This document shows, piece by piece, positions 1 through 7,435 of a stretch of 62,852 nt of DNA. The notes under the pieces are model-generated. The model had not been told where the DNA came from and ran no database searches. It saw only the letters and a list, made by a program, of their open reading frames with translations. The stretch is from Stygiolobus sp037389425 (lineage in GTDB: Archaea > Thermoproteota > Thermoprotei_A > Sulfolobales > Sulfolobaceae): contig NZ_JBBHKR010000069.1 of NCBI RefSeq assembly GCF_037389425.1, positions 1 through 62,852 of the forward strand. The letters are read 5' to 3'. Position numbers and translations under genes: made by a program. Each line of letters begins with the position of its first letter. Within the stretch, counting starts at the first letter, position 1.

Positions 1-118
1 ACCAAGATAAAAACCCCGTGCTCACCCTTAAATAGTATTACGCGAAAACAATTTCTTACAGAACGAGAAAAGATTGTTGAATAAAATTATATTAAATTAA
101 CAAAATTGTTGTCCACAC
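1..118 (-). mobile_element. End of an IS6-family insertion sequence (partial)
   Basis: This is the promoter-side end of an insertion sequence whose transposase would lie to the left of the window, on the minus strand. The inverted repeat AAATTGTTGTCCACAC occupies 103-118 and is identical to the right end of the complete element at 34779-35610. The inner sequence from about position 17, beginning with gtgctcaccct, also resembles the corresponding part of that element. The family assignment comes from the transposase of the second copy. Confidence 0.75.
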
Positions 119-184
119 TCAATTCGATAAGAAGAAACTCTATTAGCACATTATTTTAATAACCTCTGTGAGAAGTTTATATAT

Positions 185-337
185 ATGAAGACTGTGAAGA
201 AAGGGGAAGACACTTTTGTTGAATTCAGTGACTTTAGTGAAGTAAGGGAAGTATTTGAGGAGGCCATTAAAGAAATTGAAGAAGAAGAAAAGGCTAACGT
301 CCGTAGACCTTCTTATGAGACCCAATCTCCCAAATGA
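185..337 (+). CDS. Small acidic hypothetical protein (possible gene fragment)
   Basis: This 50-codon reading frame starts at ATG 185 directly behind an AT-rich tttatatata stretch. It encodes a strongly acidic, helix-prone peptide with a run of Glu residues at about 33-37. Its 3' third is antisense to the last codons of the RelE-like toxin gene, and its reading there looks arbitrary. It could therefore be the 5' remnant of a gene cut off at the toxin gene boundary, possibly an antitoxin. I do not recognise a family, and it may not be expressed. Confidence 0.2.
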   Translation: MKTVKKGEDTFVEFSDFSEVREVFEEAIKEIEEEEKANVRRPSYETQSPK

Positions 338-602
338 ATACTATACAGTTTTTTGAATCAACGCTGTAAAGTATCCTTATATCTCCAGTAACCTCAATGG
401 AGAACATTGGGTTCCCGTATTTATCTGTTCCGAGTTTCTCCCTAGCGTACTTGAATGGATCCTCATTCATTAACTCTAATTTTTCAAGAATAAGCCTTAG
501 AAGTTTCGATTGAGGGAAATTCCTTTTTAACCATCCTATGAACTCTTTTCTATCCATCTCATTTTTAACTAAAAATCTGAAAGTCCACCTCTCGCAAACC
601 AC
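294..602 (-). CDS. RelE/ParE-family toxin
   Basis: The 102-residue protein has the compact alpha/beta layout of RelE/ParE toxins. It has an N-terminal strand, a helical pair around residues 18-45, a dP-x-kY-x-kLG region near 49-59, and a C-terminal sheet with GDIRILYSV (about 74-82) followed by FIWEIGSHKKVY. That last region matches the family's GdyRvlY and GhRxxVY signatures. RelE homologues cut mRNA on the ribosome and ParE homologues target gyrase; which applies cannot be told. The start is GTG at 602, chosen because the first strand (WTFRFLV) would otherwise be lost. No recognisable antitoxin overlaps it; candidates are the acidic frame at 185-337 or the helical frame at 759-917. Confidence 0.75.
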   Translation of the reverse strand: MVCERWTFRFLVKNEMDRKEFIGWLKRNFPQSKLLRLILEKLELMNEDPFKYAREKLGTDKYGNPMFSIEVTGDIRILYSVDSKNCIVFIWEIGSHKKVYGR

Positions 603-758
603 ATTAAAAGATTTAGAAAATGTATTTAAAAATCTTTTTCTATCTCTTTTCGTATATTATCTCGTTAGAAATAATAGTTGTAATGATAATGATAATGATA
701 ATAGTTGTAATGATAAATATGTAGTTGTATTGCTACAAACAACATTAGCATCCCCCGG

Positions 759-917
759 CTAACTCAGTAACTCTCTTAATTTTTGTTTCTCTTCATCAGA
801 CATTGAGTTCACAAGTTCTTGAATCTGGCTCATTTTTCGTTTTTCCTCTACATTTTTAACAAACTCCTTGAGTATCATGATGAACTCATCAAGTTCTTCG
901 TCATTTAAAGAAAGCAC
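759..917 (-). CDS. Small helical hypothetical protein, probably truncated by the ISH3-like element
   Basis: From GTG 917 this frame encodes 52 residues, almost entirely charged helix (LNDEELDEF, then KNVEEKRK, ending EEKQKLRELLS). An in-frame stop lies directly upstream, exactly where the ISH3-like element begins (918). It is therefore most easily read as the 3' end of a longer gene cut by that insertion. It lies about 160 bp upstream of the RelE-like toxin on the same strand and could be the remains of an antitoxin. The stretch 602-758 between them is non-coding and contains a short tandem run of aatgat near 680-715. Confidence 0.3.
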   Translation of the reverse strand: MLSLNDEELDEFIMILKEFVKNVEEKRKMSQIQELVNSMSDEEKQKLRELLS

Positions 918-2121
918 TTATGGGACTTTAACGTAACTTAAAGATTTTCATCAGCCCCGACGGTCCACCTAAATAACGTTCAACGAACCTGAGGAACGCC
1001 TCCACGCTCCTCAGGTTAAGAGCCCCTATCAGCTCCCTGACGACGTTGATCATGATGGTGAAGATCGTGAGGTAACCCTGAAGCCTCTCTCTCTCCTCCA
1101 GAACGAGGAGTCCTCCAGTCCCAAGGCCTTGACGTCCCTGTGGAGCTCCTCGATCTCCCACCTCATCCTCCAAGCCTCCTCGATCTCCTCCTCACTGAGC
1201 GAGAGATCGGTCGTGTAGAGGTACCTGACGTGTGTCCCGGAGTCACCTTTATATTCTTGGACTAGCAATTTTACCGTAATCACTCGGTCTCCTAGGGTTA
1301 GGTCGGCGTAGTAGACTCCGGGTGGTAGGTCCCCCACTCGGAGGTGTCCCTCCACCTCCTCGAGGGTCCCCCGGACCGACTCGACCCTGAGGAGCCTCCG
1401 GTTGGACTTGAGCTCAGACACCACGTTGTCCGTCACGAGCTTCTCTGACCAGTACTACGAGTCGAAGACTACCTTGGACACGCGGAAGTACCCCTTGAGC
1501 ACGTCTAACATCTCCCTGGCCAAGTCGATCTTGGTCTTGAACTCGGTGACCATCCCCAAATCCAACATCTTCCTCACGGCGTAGGGGAAGGCTCCCACCA
1601 TGAACGCCCTGCCCGTGGAGAGGTCTACTATGGCGACCGTGAGGAGCTGCACACCTCTCTCGAACCTCCCGTGGGCGTGGCAGTAGATCCAGTAGTTTCC
1701 GTGGGGGCTCACGTCCTTTCCTCTGGAGTACTCCTTGTGGTCCACGGTGTCGTCTATGATGACAACAACCTCACCCTTCACCAGCCCCGACAGGACCTTT
1801 AAGTAGTCCTTCCACGCGTCTTCGAGTTCTCCCAACGCCTCCAGCAGGTTTGCGTAGTCCAACCCGAACGTCTCGGCAACATTCTTCACGCTGGCCCTAC
1901 CACCTAGCAGGGTCATGAGGACTAGCGCCAACCCGACTTTCCTGCTCCTCCCGTTCCTCCTCACTATGCCCAGAACTTGGTTGACCGCCTTGACCAGCCT
2001 CTCCTTAGCCAGTTCGACTTTTCCCTTCCGGTTTGTCATCTTTTCAGCAGGAAGACGTCTAAAATTAAAAACTTCTCGCTAATACCGGCTTCTTGGTATT
2101 ACCTCCCTAAGATTCCCATAA
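918..2121 (-). mobile_element. ISH3-like insertion sequence, inactive
   Basis: The element carries one broken transposase gene. Candidate ends are the imperfect inverted repeats TTATGGGA at 918-925 and its reverse complement at 2114-2121, giving about 1.2 kb. That size is usual for ISH3-type elements of Sulfolobales. No clear target duplication is visible, so the ends are provisional. The element is visibly richer in G+C than everything around it, suggesting arrival from a genome of different composition. Confidence 0.65.
928..2039 (-). pseudogene. Transposase, ISH3/IS4-like DDE type (nonsense plus frameshift)
   Basis: Read from ATG 2039, the protein matches DDE transposases of the ISH3/IS4 group. 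It has an N-terminal helical DNA-binding part, then VVVIIDDT, which supplies the first catalytic Asp region, and later the RWEIEELHRDVK segment, which carries the catalytic Glu in the Y/W-x2-R-W-x-IE-x2-H form. Two lesions break it. A TAG stop at 1455-1457 sits where Trp (TGG) is expected, with the same frame open on both sides (FDS*YWSEKL). A two-base expansion in a GA dinucleotide run near 1095-1105 shifts the frame; the tail continues in the next frame (RRERLQGYLTIF to the stop at 928). No functional protein is expected. Confidence 0.85.
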
Positions 2122-2348
2122 CTGCTGGAACTGATCAAAAGAGGGCTATTGACGTTACACCCTACCAGAGGCGAGGCCCCCTTTTTGTAATCAACTAGGG
2201 GAGTTCAGGCTGAATTTTAGTAATGGTTTAACAAATAAATTTTCATATGTGTATAATAACGAGGAGTTAAAATCTTACACTAATTTTCAAAGCGTATATA
2301 CTCTTCTCATACAGTCCTCATCTCACCTCTGATTAACTCTATAGACCG
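2122..2348. other. Non-coding gap with a possible coding relic
   Basis: No gene is supported. A short plus-strand open frame reads ...GTDQKRAIDVTPYQRRGPLFVIN-stop (ending at 2198), which looks protein-like but is not a family I recognise. It may be the tail of another mobile-element gene. The remainder is AT-rich. Confidence 0.3.
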
Positions 2349-3455
2349 TTAGGCTACAAAAATATACGGTCTAATATCAGACCTACCACTGTAAATGTTG
2401 TTTGCAGAGAATATATCGGGTTTAAAGAAGATCGGTTTTTCTACGTCAAACTCTCTCATTATCTTTTTAATCACATCTTTGACCTCCCTGACCAGATCGA
2501 AGTCAAGAGCTGAAGGTATGTAGACTATTACCGGTAACTCCACGTTTTCAATTCTGTTCGTAATCTTTGCCTTATAACCCAACTCACTCAAACTGTCAAC
2601 GAGTACCGAGAAAAAGCGGGGATATATTTCCTTTCGCACAAAAACCATCCACTTACCAGACAGACTCTCGCCTAAGGAGTAAGTCAAAAATTCCTCATCT
2701 TGAACTAGAGACGCCAATTTTAGCTTATCCGAGATCATATCAAGGAATTCTTTAAATTCTTTTTCAAGAACTTTAATTCCGCTTAGGGAGGAAACGGCCA
2801 AAGTGAGTAGGTCGCCTCCCTTTTCCACTACTTCCTTACTGACCCTCAGCGATCTCAACTCCAATTCCCAAGCTTTTTTACTTGTATAAAATAACCACCC
2901 TCCTTCATACCTGAGACCCCTCTTATAAGCGGTGTTTAGTAACTTCTCAAACATCGACCTCAACGGTTCTTCAATTGCGTCCAACCTAAACTCCCAATCC
3001 GTTACAGCATTGAGCCTCATGTGGATCATGAAGGACTTCTTTACCAACGGTTCCACGTCTTCCACCCCGTTCACCTTAGCAAGGTGAATTTGAGCTTCTT
3101 TAGCTTGGTGTTTTATACCTGCATATCCTTGGTGTTTTGCTACATGACACTTATCACAGAGAGTCCTAAGACCTTCCAACACTGCTATTCCCTTATTACC
3201 CTCTATATAATATCTCCAGTCCTCATCTACTTCCTTTCCCTTCTCTCCGCAAACTTCACAACGGTCTTCTTTTTGTCCGAACCAGAAATAGTTTAACCTC
3301 CTCACGATGTCCTCACATTCATCACATATAGCCAAAGCTATGTAAGGATTTAACCTAGCAAACCCCGCTAGGGTGTAACTCCATAAAGGAGCGGGAACTA
3401 GCCTGGGACAAAGTTTAGGCAAACTCCTACAGACGTCCTCATAAGCCTCTTGCAT
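2349..3455 (-). CDS. HNH-like zinc-binding protein (putative nuclease)
   Basis: This 368-residue protein has an N-terminal metal-binding region. It contains ICDEC (C44, C47), CEVCG (C66, C69) and LCDKCHVAKH (C100, C103, H104, H108), with VDEDWRYY between the last two pairs. That layout is that of HNH-type treble-clef proteins in which CxxC...LCxxCHxxKH holds a structural zinc; the usual first catalytic His is not obvious, so nuclease activity is inferred. Residues 120-368 form a mixed helical and alpha/beta C-terminal region with no recognised domain. The gene lies 46 bp downstream of the primase-like gene on the same strand, so the two probably form one unit. Alternatives are a DNA-binding zinc protein without catalysis or a plasmid/virus-derived replication factor. 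Confidence 0.55.
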   Translation of the reverse strand: MQEAYEDVCRSLPKLCPRLVPAPLWSYTLAGFARLNPYIALAICDECEDIVRRLNYFWFGQKEDRCEVCGEKGKEVDEDWRYYIEGNKGIAVLEGLRTLCDKCHVAKHQGYAGIKHQAKEAQIHLAKVNGVEDVEPLVKKSFMIHMRLNAVTDWEFRLDAIEEPLRSMFEKLLNTAYKRGLRYEGGWLFYTSKKAWELELRSLRVSKEVVEKGGDLLTLAVSSLSGIKVLEKEFKEFLDMISDKLKLASLVQDEEFLTYSLGESLSGKWMVFVRKEIYPRFFSVLVDSLSELGYKAKITNRIENVELPVIVYIPSALDFDLVREVKDVIKKIMREFDVEKPIFFKPDIFSANNIYSGRSDIRPYIFVA

Positions 3456-3501
3456 TGCTTAGAAAGGTGTGTTAACAGATTAAATTATTTTGTGTAGCAT
3501 G

Positions 3502-4290
3502 TTAACTCCTAAACTCTACGAACTCCCTGACGTCTCTACTCTCCAGCTCATAAACCGGGTAGTCATCCGTGGGGACATATTCTAATGGATTAGTCCCTTT
3601 AACTTCTATTAGACTCTCCTTCCACTTGACCAATAACTTTTCACCGAAAAGCCTTTTGAAGGAGTCCTTCCTCGAAAAAGCTTCGTTTATTGAATAGAGC
3701 TTTTTCAAGGTCTCGTTATCTTTAACGTCCTCAATATAAACATGTAGATGATATCCGTGTTGCGTCTCTATTACAAACCTCACCGGGATTCCTTCTAAAA
3801 GTGATAAGAACTCCATATCCTTAGTGTCTACGTCTACCATTATCACATGTTTCTTTACAGCCTTAGCCATGTTAGAGAAGGCGAGTGAAAAGACGTCACC
3901 TCTTAATAACACACTTTCTGCCCCTCTTAAATCACCCTTCCTGAGGGAGGCAAGGACTGTATTCATCTTTTCCTGAATAAAAGCTGTTGACACGAGGTAG
4001 GAAAGTTTAAGAAAGTCTATTGGATTAAGGTAGTACATTACTTTGACATTTTGTTTAGGCAATGGCTTTCCGTCTACAGTGAGGTTAGCGCATTCCTTAA
4101 CTGCCATTGCCTCACTCACCGCCTCAAGGAAGTCCTTAGACCAATACCTCTTTAGTATTGAATGCCTTTTCAGCTTAGGGAAGTTCTTCGTCTCCTCACC
4201 CCTGAATATCAGTACGACGACGTAATAGTCACTTTTCCCAAGTTTAGGTATTTTGGCGGAGTACTCAGTCAATGAGTGTTTCTTCACCAT
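3502..4290 (-). CDS. Primase-like (archaeo-eukaryotic primase, AEP-type) protein
   Basis: The 262-residue protein contains two motifs in the order and spacing of the AEP catalytic core. The first is MVDVD (D153 and D155, motif I, hhDhD). About 22 residues later comes QHGYHLHVYI (H181, with H183; motif II, the GxH strand). A third basic/acidic motif is less certain; LLVKWKESLIEVKGT near 219-233 is a candidate. Residues 1-145 form a separate N-terminal region of unknown type. AEP enzymes make primers or extend DNA in replication, repair and some defence systems. It sits upstream of the HNH-like gene and 14 bp after the Rieske gene. The assignment rests on motif reading only and could be wrong if the fold differs. 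Confidence 0.5.
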   Translation of the reverse strand: MVKKHSLTEYSAKIPKLGKSDYYVVVLIFRGEETKNFPKLKRHSILKRYWSKDFLEAVSEAMAVKECANLTVDGKPLPKQNVKVMYYLNPIDFLKLSYLVSTAFIQEKMNTVLASLRKGDLRGAESVLLRGDVFSLAFSNMAKAVKKHVIMVDVDTKDMEFLSLLEGIPVRFVIETQHGYHLHVYIEDVKDNETLKKLYSINEAFSRKDSFKRLFGEKLLVKWKESLIEVKGTNPLEYVPTDDYPVYELESRDVREFVEFRS

Positions 4291-4304
4291 AAGTGATCAC
4301 AAGG

Positions 4305-4610
4305 CTATTTCTTTCCGGGCAGTTCAGGGATGAACGGTTCTCCTTCAAATTTTGCTCTCCCTCCCTCGAAAGTCACCTTTATCAATTTGCAGTTCACGCA
4401 GGGAGTTTTAGACTGGGGCTCTTTCACCACCTCCCCGGTGATCAAGCTGAATACCGCGTGGTGAAAAGGGCACTCTATCTTGTCTTCCAACACTTTCCCT
4501 TCACTTAACGGTCTCTTTTTGTGGGGACAACCGGCTAACCAATAATATTTAACACCGTCTTTTTCGTAAACCAGTACTGGATAACCGTCGATGGTTATGA
4601 TTTCGACCAT
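4305..4610 (-). CDS. Rieske [2Fe-2S] ferredoxin (sulredoxin-like)
   Basis: This 101-residue soluble protein has the Rieske cluster motif CPH (C28, H30), 16 residues, then CPFH (C47, H50), matching CxH-x(15-17)-CxxH. There is no transmembrane anchor, so it is a cytosolic electron carrier of the sulredoxin or oxygenase-ferredoxin type rather than a bc-complex subunit. An extra CVNC pair (71 and 74) lies toward the C-terminus. No oxygenase or reductase partner is adjacent. It is followed on the same strand by the AEP-like gene with a 14-bp gap, so co-transcription is possible though functionally unexpected. Confidence 0.85.
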   Translation of the reverse strand: MVEIITIDGYPVLVYEKDGVKYYWLAGCPHKKRPLSEGKVLEDKIECPFHHAVFSLITGEVVKEPQSKTPCVNCKLIKVTFEGGRAKFEGEPFIPELPGKK

Positions 4611-5213
4611 ACAAATAAATACGAGACTAGGTAAAAAGGTTTAGATTATCCCTTATTGTATCACGTATCAAATCACAGTGAGTACGTAGACTTCAGCTTT
4701 ATCTAATATCTTTTTTATATGATGCCTAATACTTTATACAGACAACACTGTCTTTTGTCTCTCCTTATTACATCCTTGTTTTGTTTAATTTTACTAGCTT
4801 GATTATAGTGTACTCTCTAAGCGGGGACACATCCCACCTTTTAGTAAGCCCCCTTATAAGTGGTTAATGTGAGCGGTGCCGTCTACGAGAATAGGTTCTA
4901 TTCTGGGTATCGCATAGTCACATTGACGTCTCCTCGTCATGGAAGTAAGAAATGTTGCCTTCTAAATAATCTTTCCCACTATCAATTCTGTTGCCATTTG
5001 ATGAGCAGTCGAGTGGACCAGAAGATTACTTGTCTAAAGAAATGGGGTTTTATCAACAGGTACAAGCTCTACTTTAAACCTTGTGGTTTTAACATCTTCC
5101 ATCATTAGTAACTAACCGCATAACCTTCTTTACGTATTATAATCTTGAAGCAACCCAGAAAAGAATTACTTTCATTATAAAAGTTTATATATTTGTCTGG
5201 AAATTATTTGAGT
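4611..5213. other. 603-bp region without a supported gene
   Basis: Nothing convincing is seen here. An 82-codon plus-strand frame at 4860-5108 is rich in Cys, Tyr and His without family resemblance. A short minus-strand frame near 5030-5105 (MEDVKTTRFKVELVPVDKTPFL) looks protein-like and may be a relic. The last 35 bp hold the promoter of the next gene. Confidence 0.4.
5181..5191 (+). promoter_or_regulatory. TATA box for the winged-helix/ATPase operon
   Basis: The sequence aagtttatata is centred about 27 nt upstream of ATG 5214. This is the spacing expected for a leaderless archaeal transcript, and it decides the start: the upstream TTG at 5193 would lie only just past the TATA box. Confidence 0.55.
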
Positions 5214-5792
5214 ATGGTTACTAAAGATGATGTAATAAATATTATAACGAAATACACCGGTGGAGATAAGAAAAAGGAGTTTGCTAAGACTACGTTAGCC
5301 GAATTTCTTGGCATGAAGAATAAAAGAAGTGTTTTAAAGGAGTTGGATAATATACTCGACGAGCTCTTGAAAGAGGGTGTAATTAAGTTAAGCAGAACTC
5401 GAGGTAAGGCTAAGTATTATACCTTAGGTGATGGAAAAAAAGAAGAAGTAACAACTCTCGAAAGCGGTGATTTTAAGGACTTGAAAAAAGTTGTCGGTGA
5501 GGCTGTGAGGGAAGTTTATGAAGAGTATTATAATGATATTAGAAAGCTTTTCGAAGAGTATTTCGGTAAGCCAAAAACTATTGCTGATTTCGACCGTGTT
5601 TATGATTTTGTTAAAGACGACTTGGGGCTTGCGTCAATTAGAGACATCAGGGAGCAGTTAGGGATGACTATAGAGCAATTCATGGATAAGTTCCGTGACT
5701 ATATCATACAAAATTATGAACTACACAGCGGCGGTAAGGAGGGGATTGTGAAGGGAGGTATACTATATGGGATAATAAGGAAGAAGAGGTGA
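5214..5792 (+). CDS. Winged-helix protein, partner of the downstream ATPase
   Basis: The protein is 192 residues from ATG 5214. Residues about 1-70 form a likely winged helix-turn-helix (TTLAEFLGMKNKRSVLKELDNILDEL, wing around KLSRTRGKAKYYTL). A charged, coiled-coil-like middle (about 85-130) follows, then a second helix-turn-helix-like segment (SIRDIREQLGMTIEQF). Such proteins bind DNA as regulators or as recognition subunits. The gene overlaps the following ATPase gene by 4 bp (GTGA), so the two are translationally coupled and probably form a complex. I do not recognise a named family. It could instead be only an autoregulator of the ATPase. Confidence 0.6.
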   Translation: MVTKDDVINIITKYTGGDKKKEFAKTTLAEFLGMKNKRSVLKELDNILDELLKEGVIKLSRTRGKAKYYTLGDGKKEEVTTLESGDFKDLKKVVGEAVREVYEEYYNDIRKLFEEYFGKPKTIADFDRVYDFVKDDLGLASIRDIREQLGMTIEQFMDKFRDYIIQNYELHSGGKEGIVKGGILYGIIRKKR

Positions 5793-7138
5793 AAGTTACG
5801 AACTGTAATTTCCAAGAGTATACTGTAGTCAAATACAATGACACCGAAGTAAAAATTGCGGGCAAAATATGGGTTGAGACTGTAAAGCTAATAGAGGACT
5901 ACATAGTTACTGGAAAAGACGTCGTAATAACAATAGTTGGAGAGCCCGGGATGGGAAAAACTACGATATTAAAGGCTATTAAAAAGGATCTAAGTGAAAA
6001 AGTTTTCATAATTGACCTTGAATTAGTAAATTCCGATTCCCTTTCCACAGTAGCTTGGAAGCATATGAGAAATCCTTATGAAGGTAACACTAGCCTTTAT
6101 GAAAAAGTAAAGGGAGTAGCCTACAGTATATTGGAAAGTAATAAGGAGAATATAGGTTATACCGGCTGGGCTAGGATAAGTAAGGAGTTCAGAAATTGGT
6201 TGAAACACGTATGCGATAAAAGAAAATGGGACGAGAGACTTGGATACGCGGAAAGGCTCTATTGCATGAGTTATGAAACTAACGTTGACGGGTTTATACA
6301 GTTCCTCAATGATTTAGCTAAGATCGGGAAAATAGGACTTCTCGTGGACGAAATCAAAGCGTTAGATGGACACCTCCAAGAACTGCATAAAATAATAAAC
6401 GAGAGCAGAATCCCAATCGCTGTTACAATGACTACTGATGTGTTCAATGAAATAAAGGATAGAGCTTTAAAAAGGAGGTTAAGTGAAATTAAGGTCGAGC
6501 TAAAGCTGAATAATGAGGACAAGCTAGATATTCTTAAAGCATACTGCCCAGATTTAGCTGAAGAGTTGATAAACTTAAAAGATATAAGGGACGCTGACAC
6601 TGTTAATAAACTCCTTGACATCGCTAGGGATACCGTTAAAATTGCTCTGGAGAAGTGTAAAGAAGCCTATAGGGTATTGGAGTGTGTGAAAGACAACGTA
6701 AAAGATAGTTGGAATATAGAGGACATTAATGAGGTATCCGTGAAGCTGGAGAAGGCTATTAGGGAGGGGCTTTTGGAGCTTAAGGATATTTATAAAATCA
6801 CTTATGTCCATGATAAGGGTAAGGAAATTAAGGAAAGACACGTAAGGGTCGATATTTTCTTTATATGGAACAACATGGAGTTTATAGGCGACATTAAGCT
6901 GAGTAATATGGAGACGTTAGAAGAAGGTAATATTAAGAATATAAAGAAATTAGAGGATTTCGATAAGGACGGTAACATAAAGGTTGTTAAGTTTATAGTG
7001 ACAAACGTGAATAACGTTAACCTTCCGAAATTCAAAGTAATCCTTGTTGATAATAAGACTATCTATAAGATCGTTAATGGAGATAAAGAGACTAGGGATA
7101 ACTTCATAAAGAGAATGCTAAGCGAGTTAACTACATGA
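5789..7138 (+). CDS. AAA+/STAND-type ATPase with a nuclease-like C-terminal domain
   Basis: This 449-residue protein starts at GTG 5789. It has a P-loop GEPGMGKT (51-58), a Walker B strand GLLVDE (183-188), a sensor-1-like strand ending TMTTD (213-217) and an Arg-rich RALKRRLSEI (225-234), an arrangement like Orc1/Cdc6- or TniB-type AAA+ ATPases. A helical linker (about 240-335) follows. The C-terminal 110 residues look like a PD-(D/E)XK fold: strand RVDIFFIW (D355), strand MEFIGDIKLS (D368-x-K370), a helix, then strand KVVKFIVTN. ATP-driven DNA recognition with cleavage is inferred. Genes of this build occur among archaeal mobile elements and defence loci, but I do not recognise a named system. 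Confidence 0.6.
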   Translation: MKVTNCNFQEYTVVKYNDTEVKIAGKIWVETVKLIEDYIVTGKDVVITIVGEPGMGKTTILKAIKKDLSEKVFIIDLELVNSDSLSTVAWKHMRNPYEGNTSLYEKVKGVAYSILESNKENIGYTGWARISKEFRNWLKHVCDKRKWDERLGYAERLYCMSYETNVDGFIQFLNDLAKIGKIGLLVDEIKALDGHLQELHKIINESRIPIAVTMTTDVFNEIKDRALKRRLSEIKVELKLNNEDKLDILKAYCPDLAEELINLKDIRDADTVNKLLDIARDTVKIALEKCKEAYRVLECVKDNVKDSWNIEDINEVSVKLEKAIREGLLELKDIYKITYVHDKGKEIKERHVRVDIFFIWNNMEFIGDIKLSNMETLEEGNIKNIKKLEDFDKDGNIKVVKFIVTNVNNVNLPKFKVILVDNKTIYKIVNGDKETRDNFIKRMLSELTT

Positions 7139-7435
7139 GAATCAGGAAATAAAGAGAATAAGGAATATAGAGTCGCAAAGAAACGTTATAGGAATTAAAA
7201 ATGAATGAGACAAGGAATAATATATTGTTGTTTATATATATTACGTAAAAATTTTCTCCTTGTAGCTGGTGTTAGGCCTCCGAGTATATAGAGGCTCATA
7301 CTTCAAAATAATAAGCATTCCATTTAGGATCGAAATTTTGACACATGAAGATTTAAACGAAACTCAATGTCTTAATGATTAAACCTCATAGAAACCCATA
7401 AAAAAGACTCTCTTAAGATTAAGCTGTGATAAAAG

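Noticed and set aside
1977..2198. A plus-strand frame over the transposase start
   Set aside because: Most of it is antisense to the transposase; only the last codons look protein-like, and these are noted as a possible relic.
4860..5108. An 82-codon plus-strand frame
   Set aside because: Its composition is unlike neighbouring proteins, it has no family resemblance, and promoter signals are absent.
7270..7310. A short GCCTC/GAGGC stem in the spacer before the surface protein gene
   Set aside because: Five pairs with a 10-nt loop are too weak to call an RNA gene.
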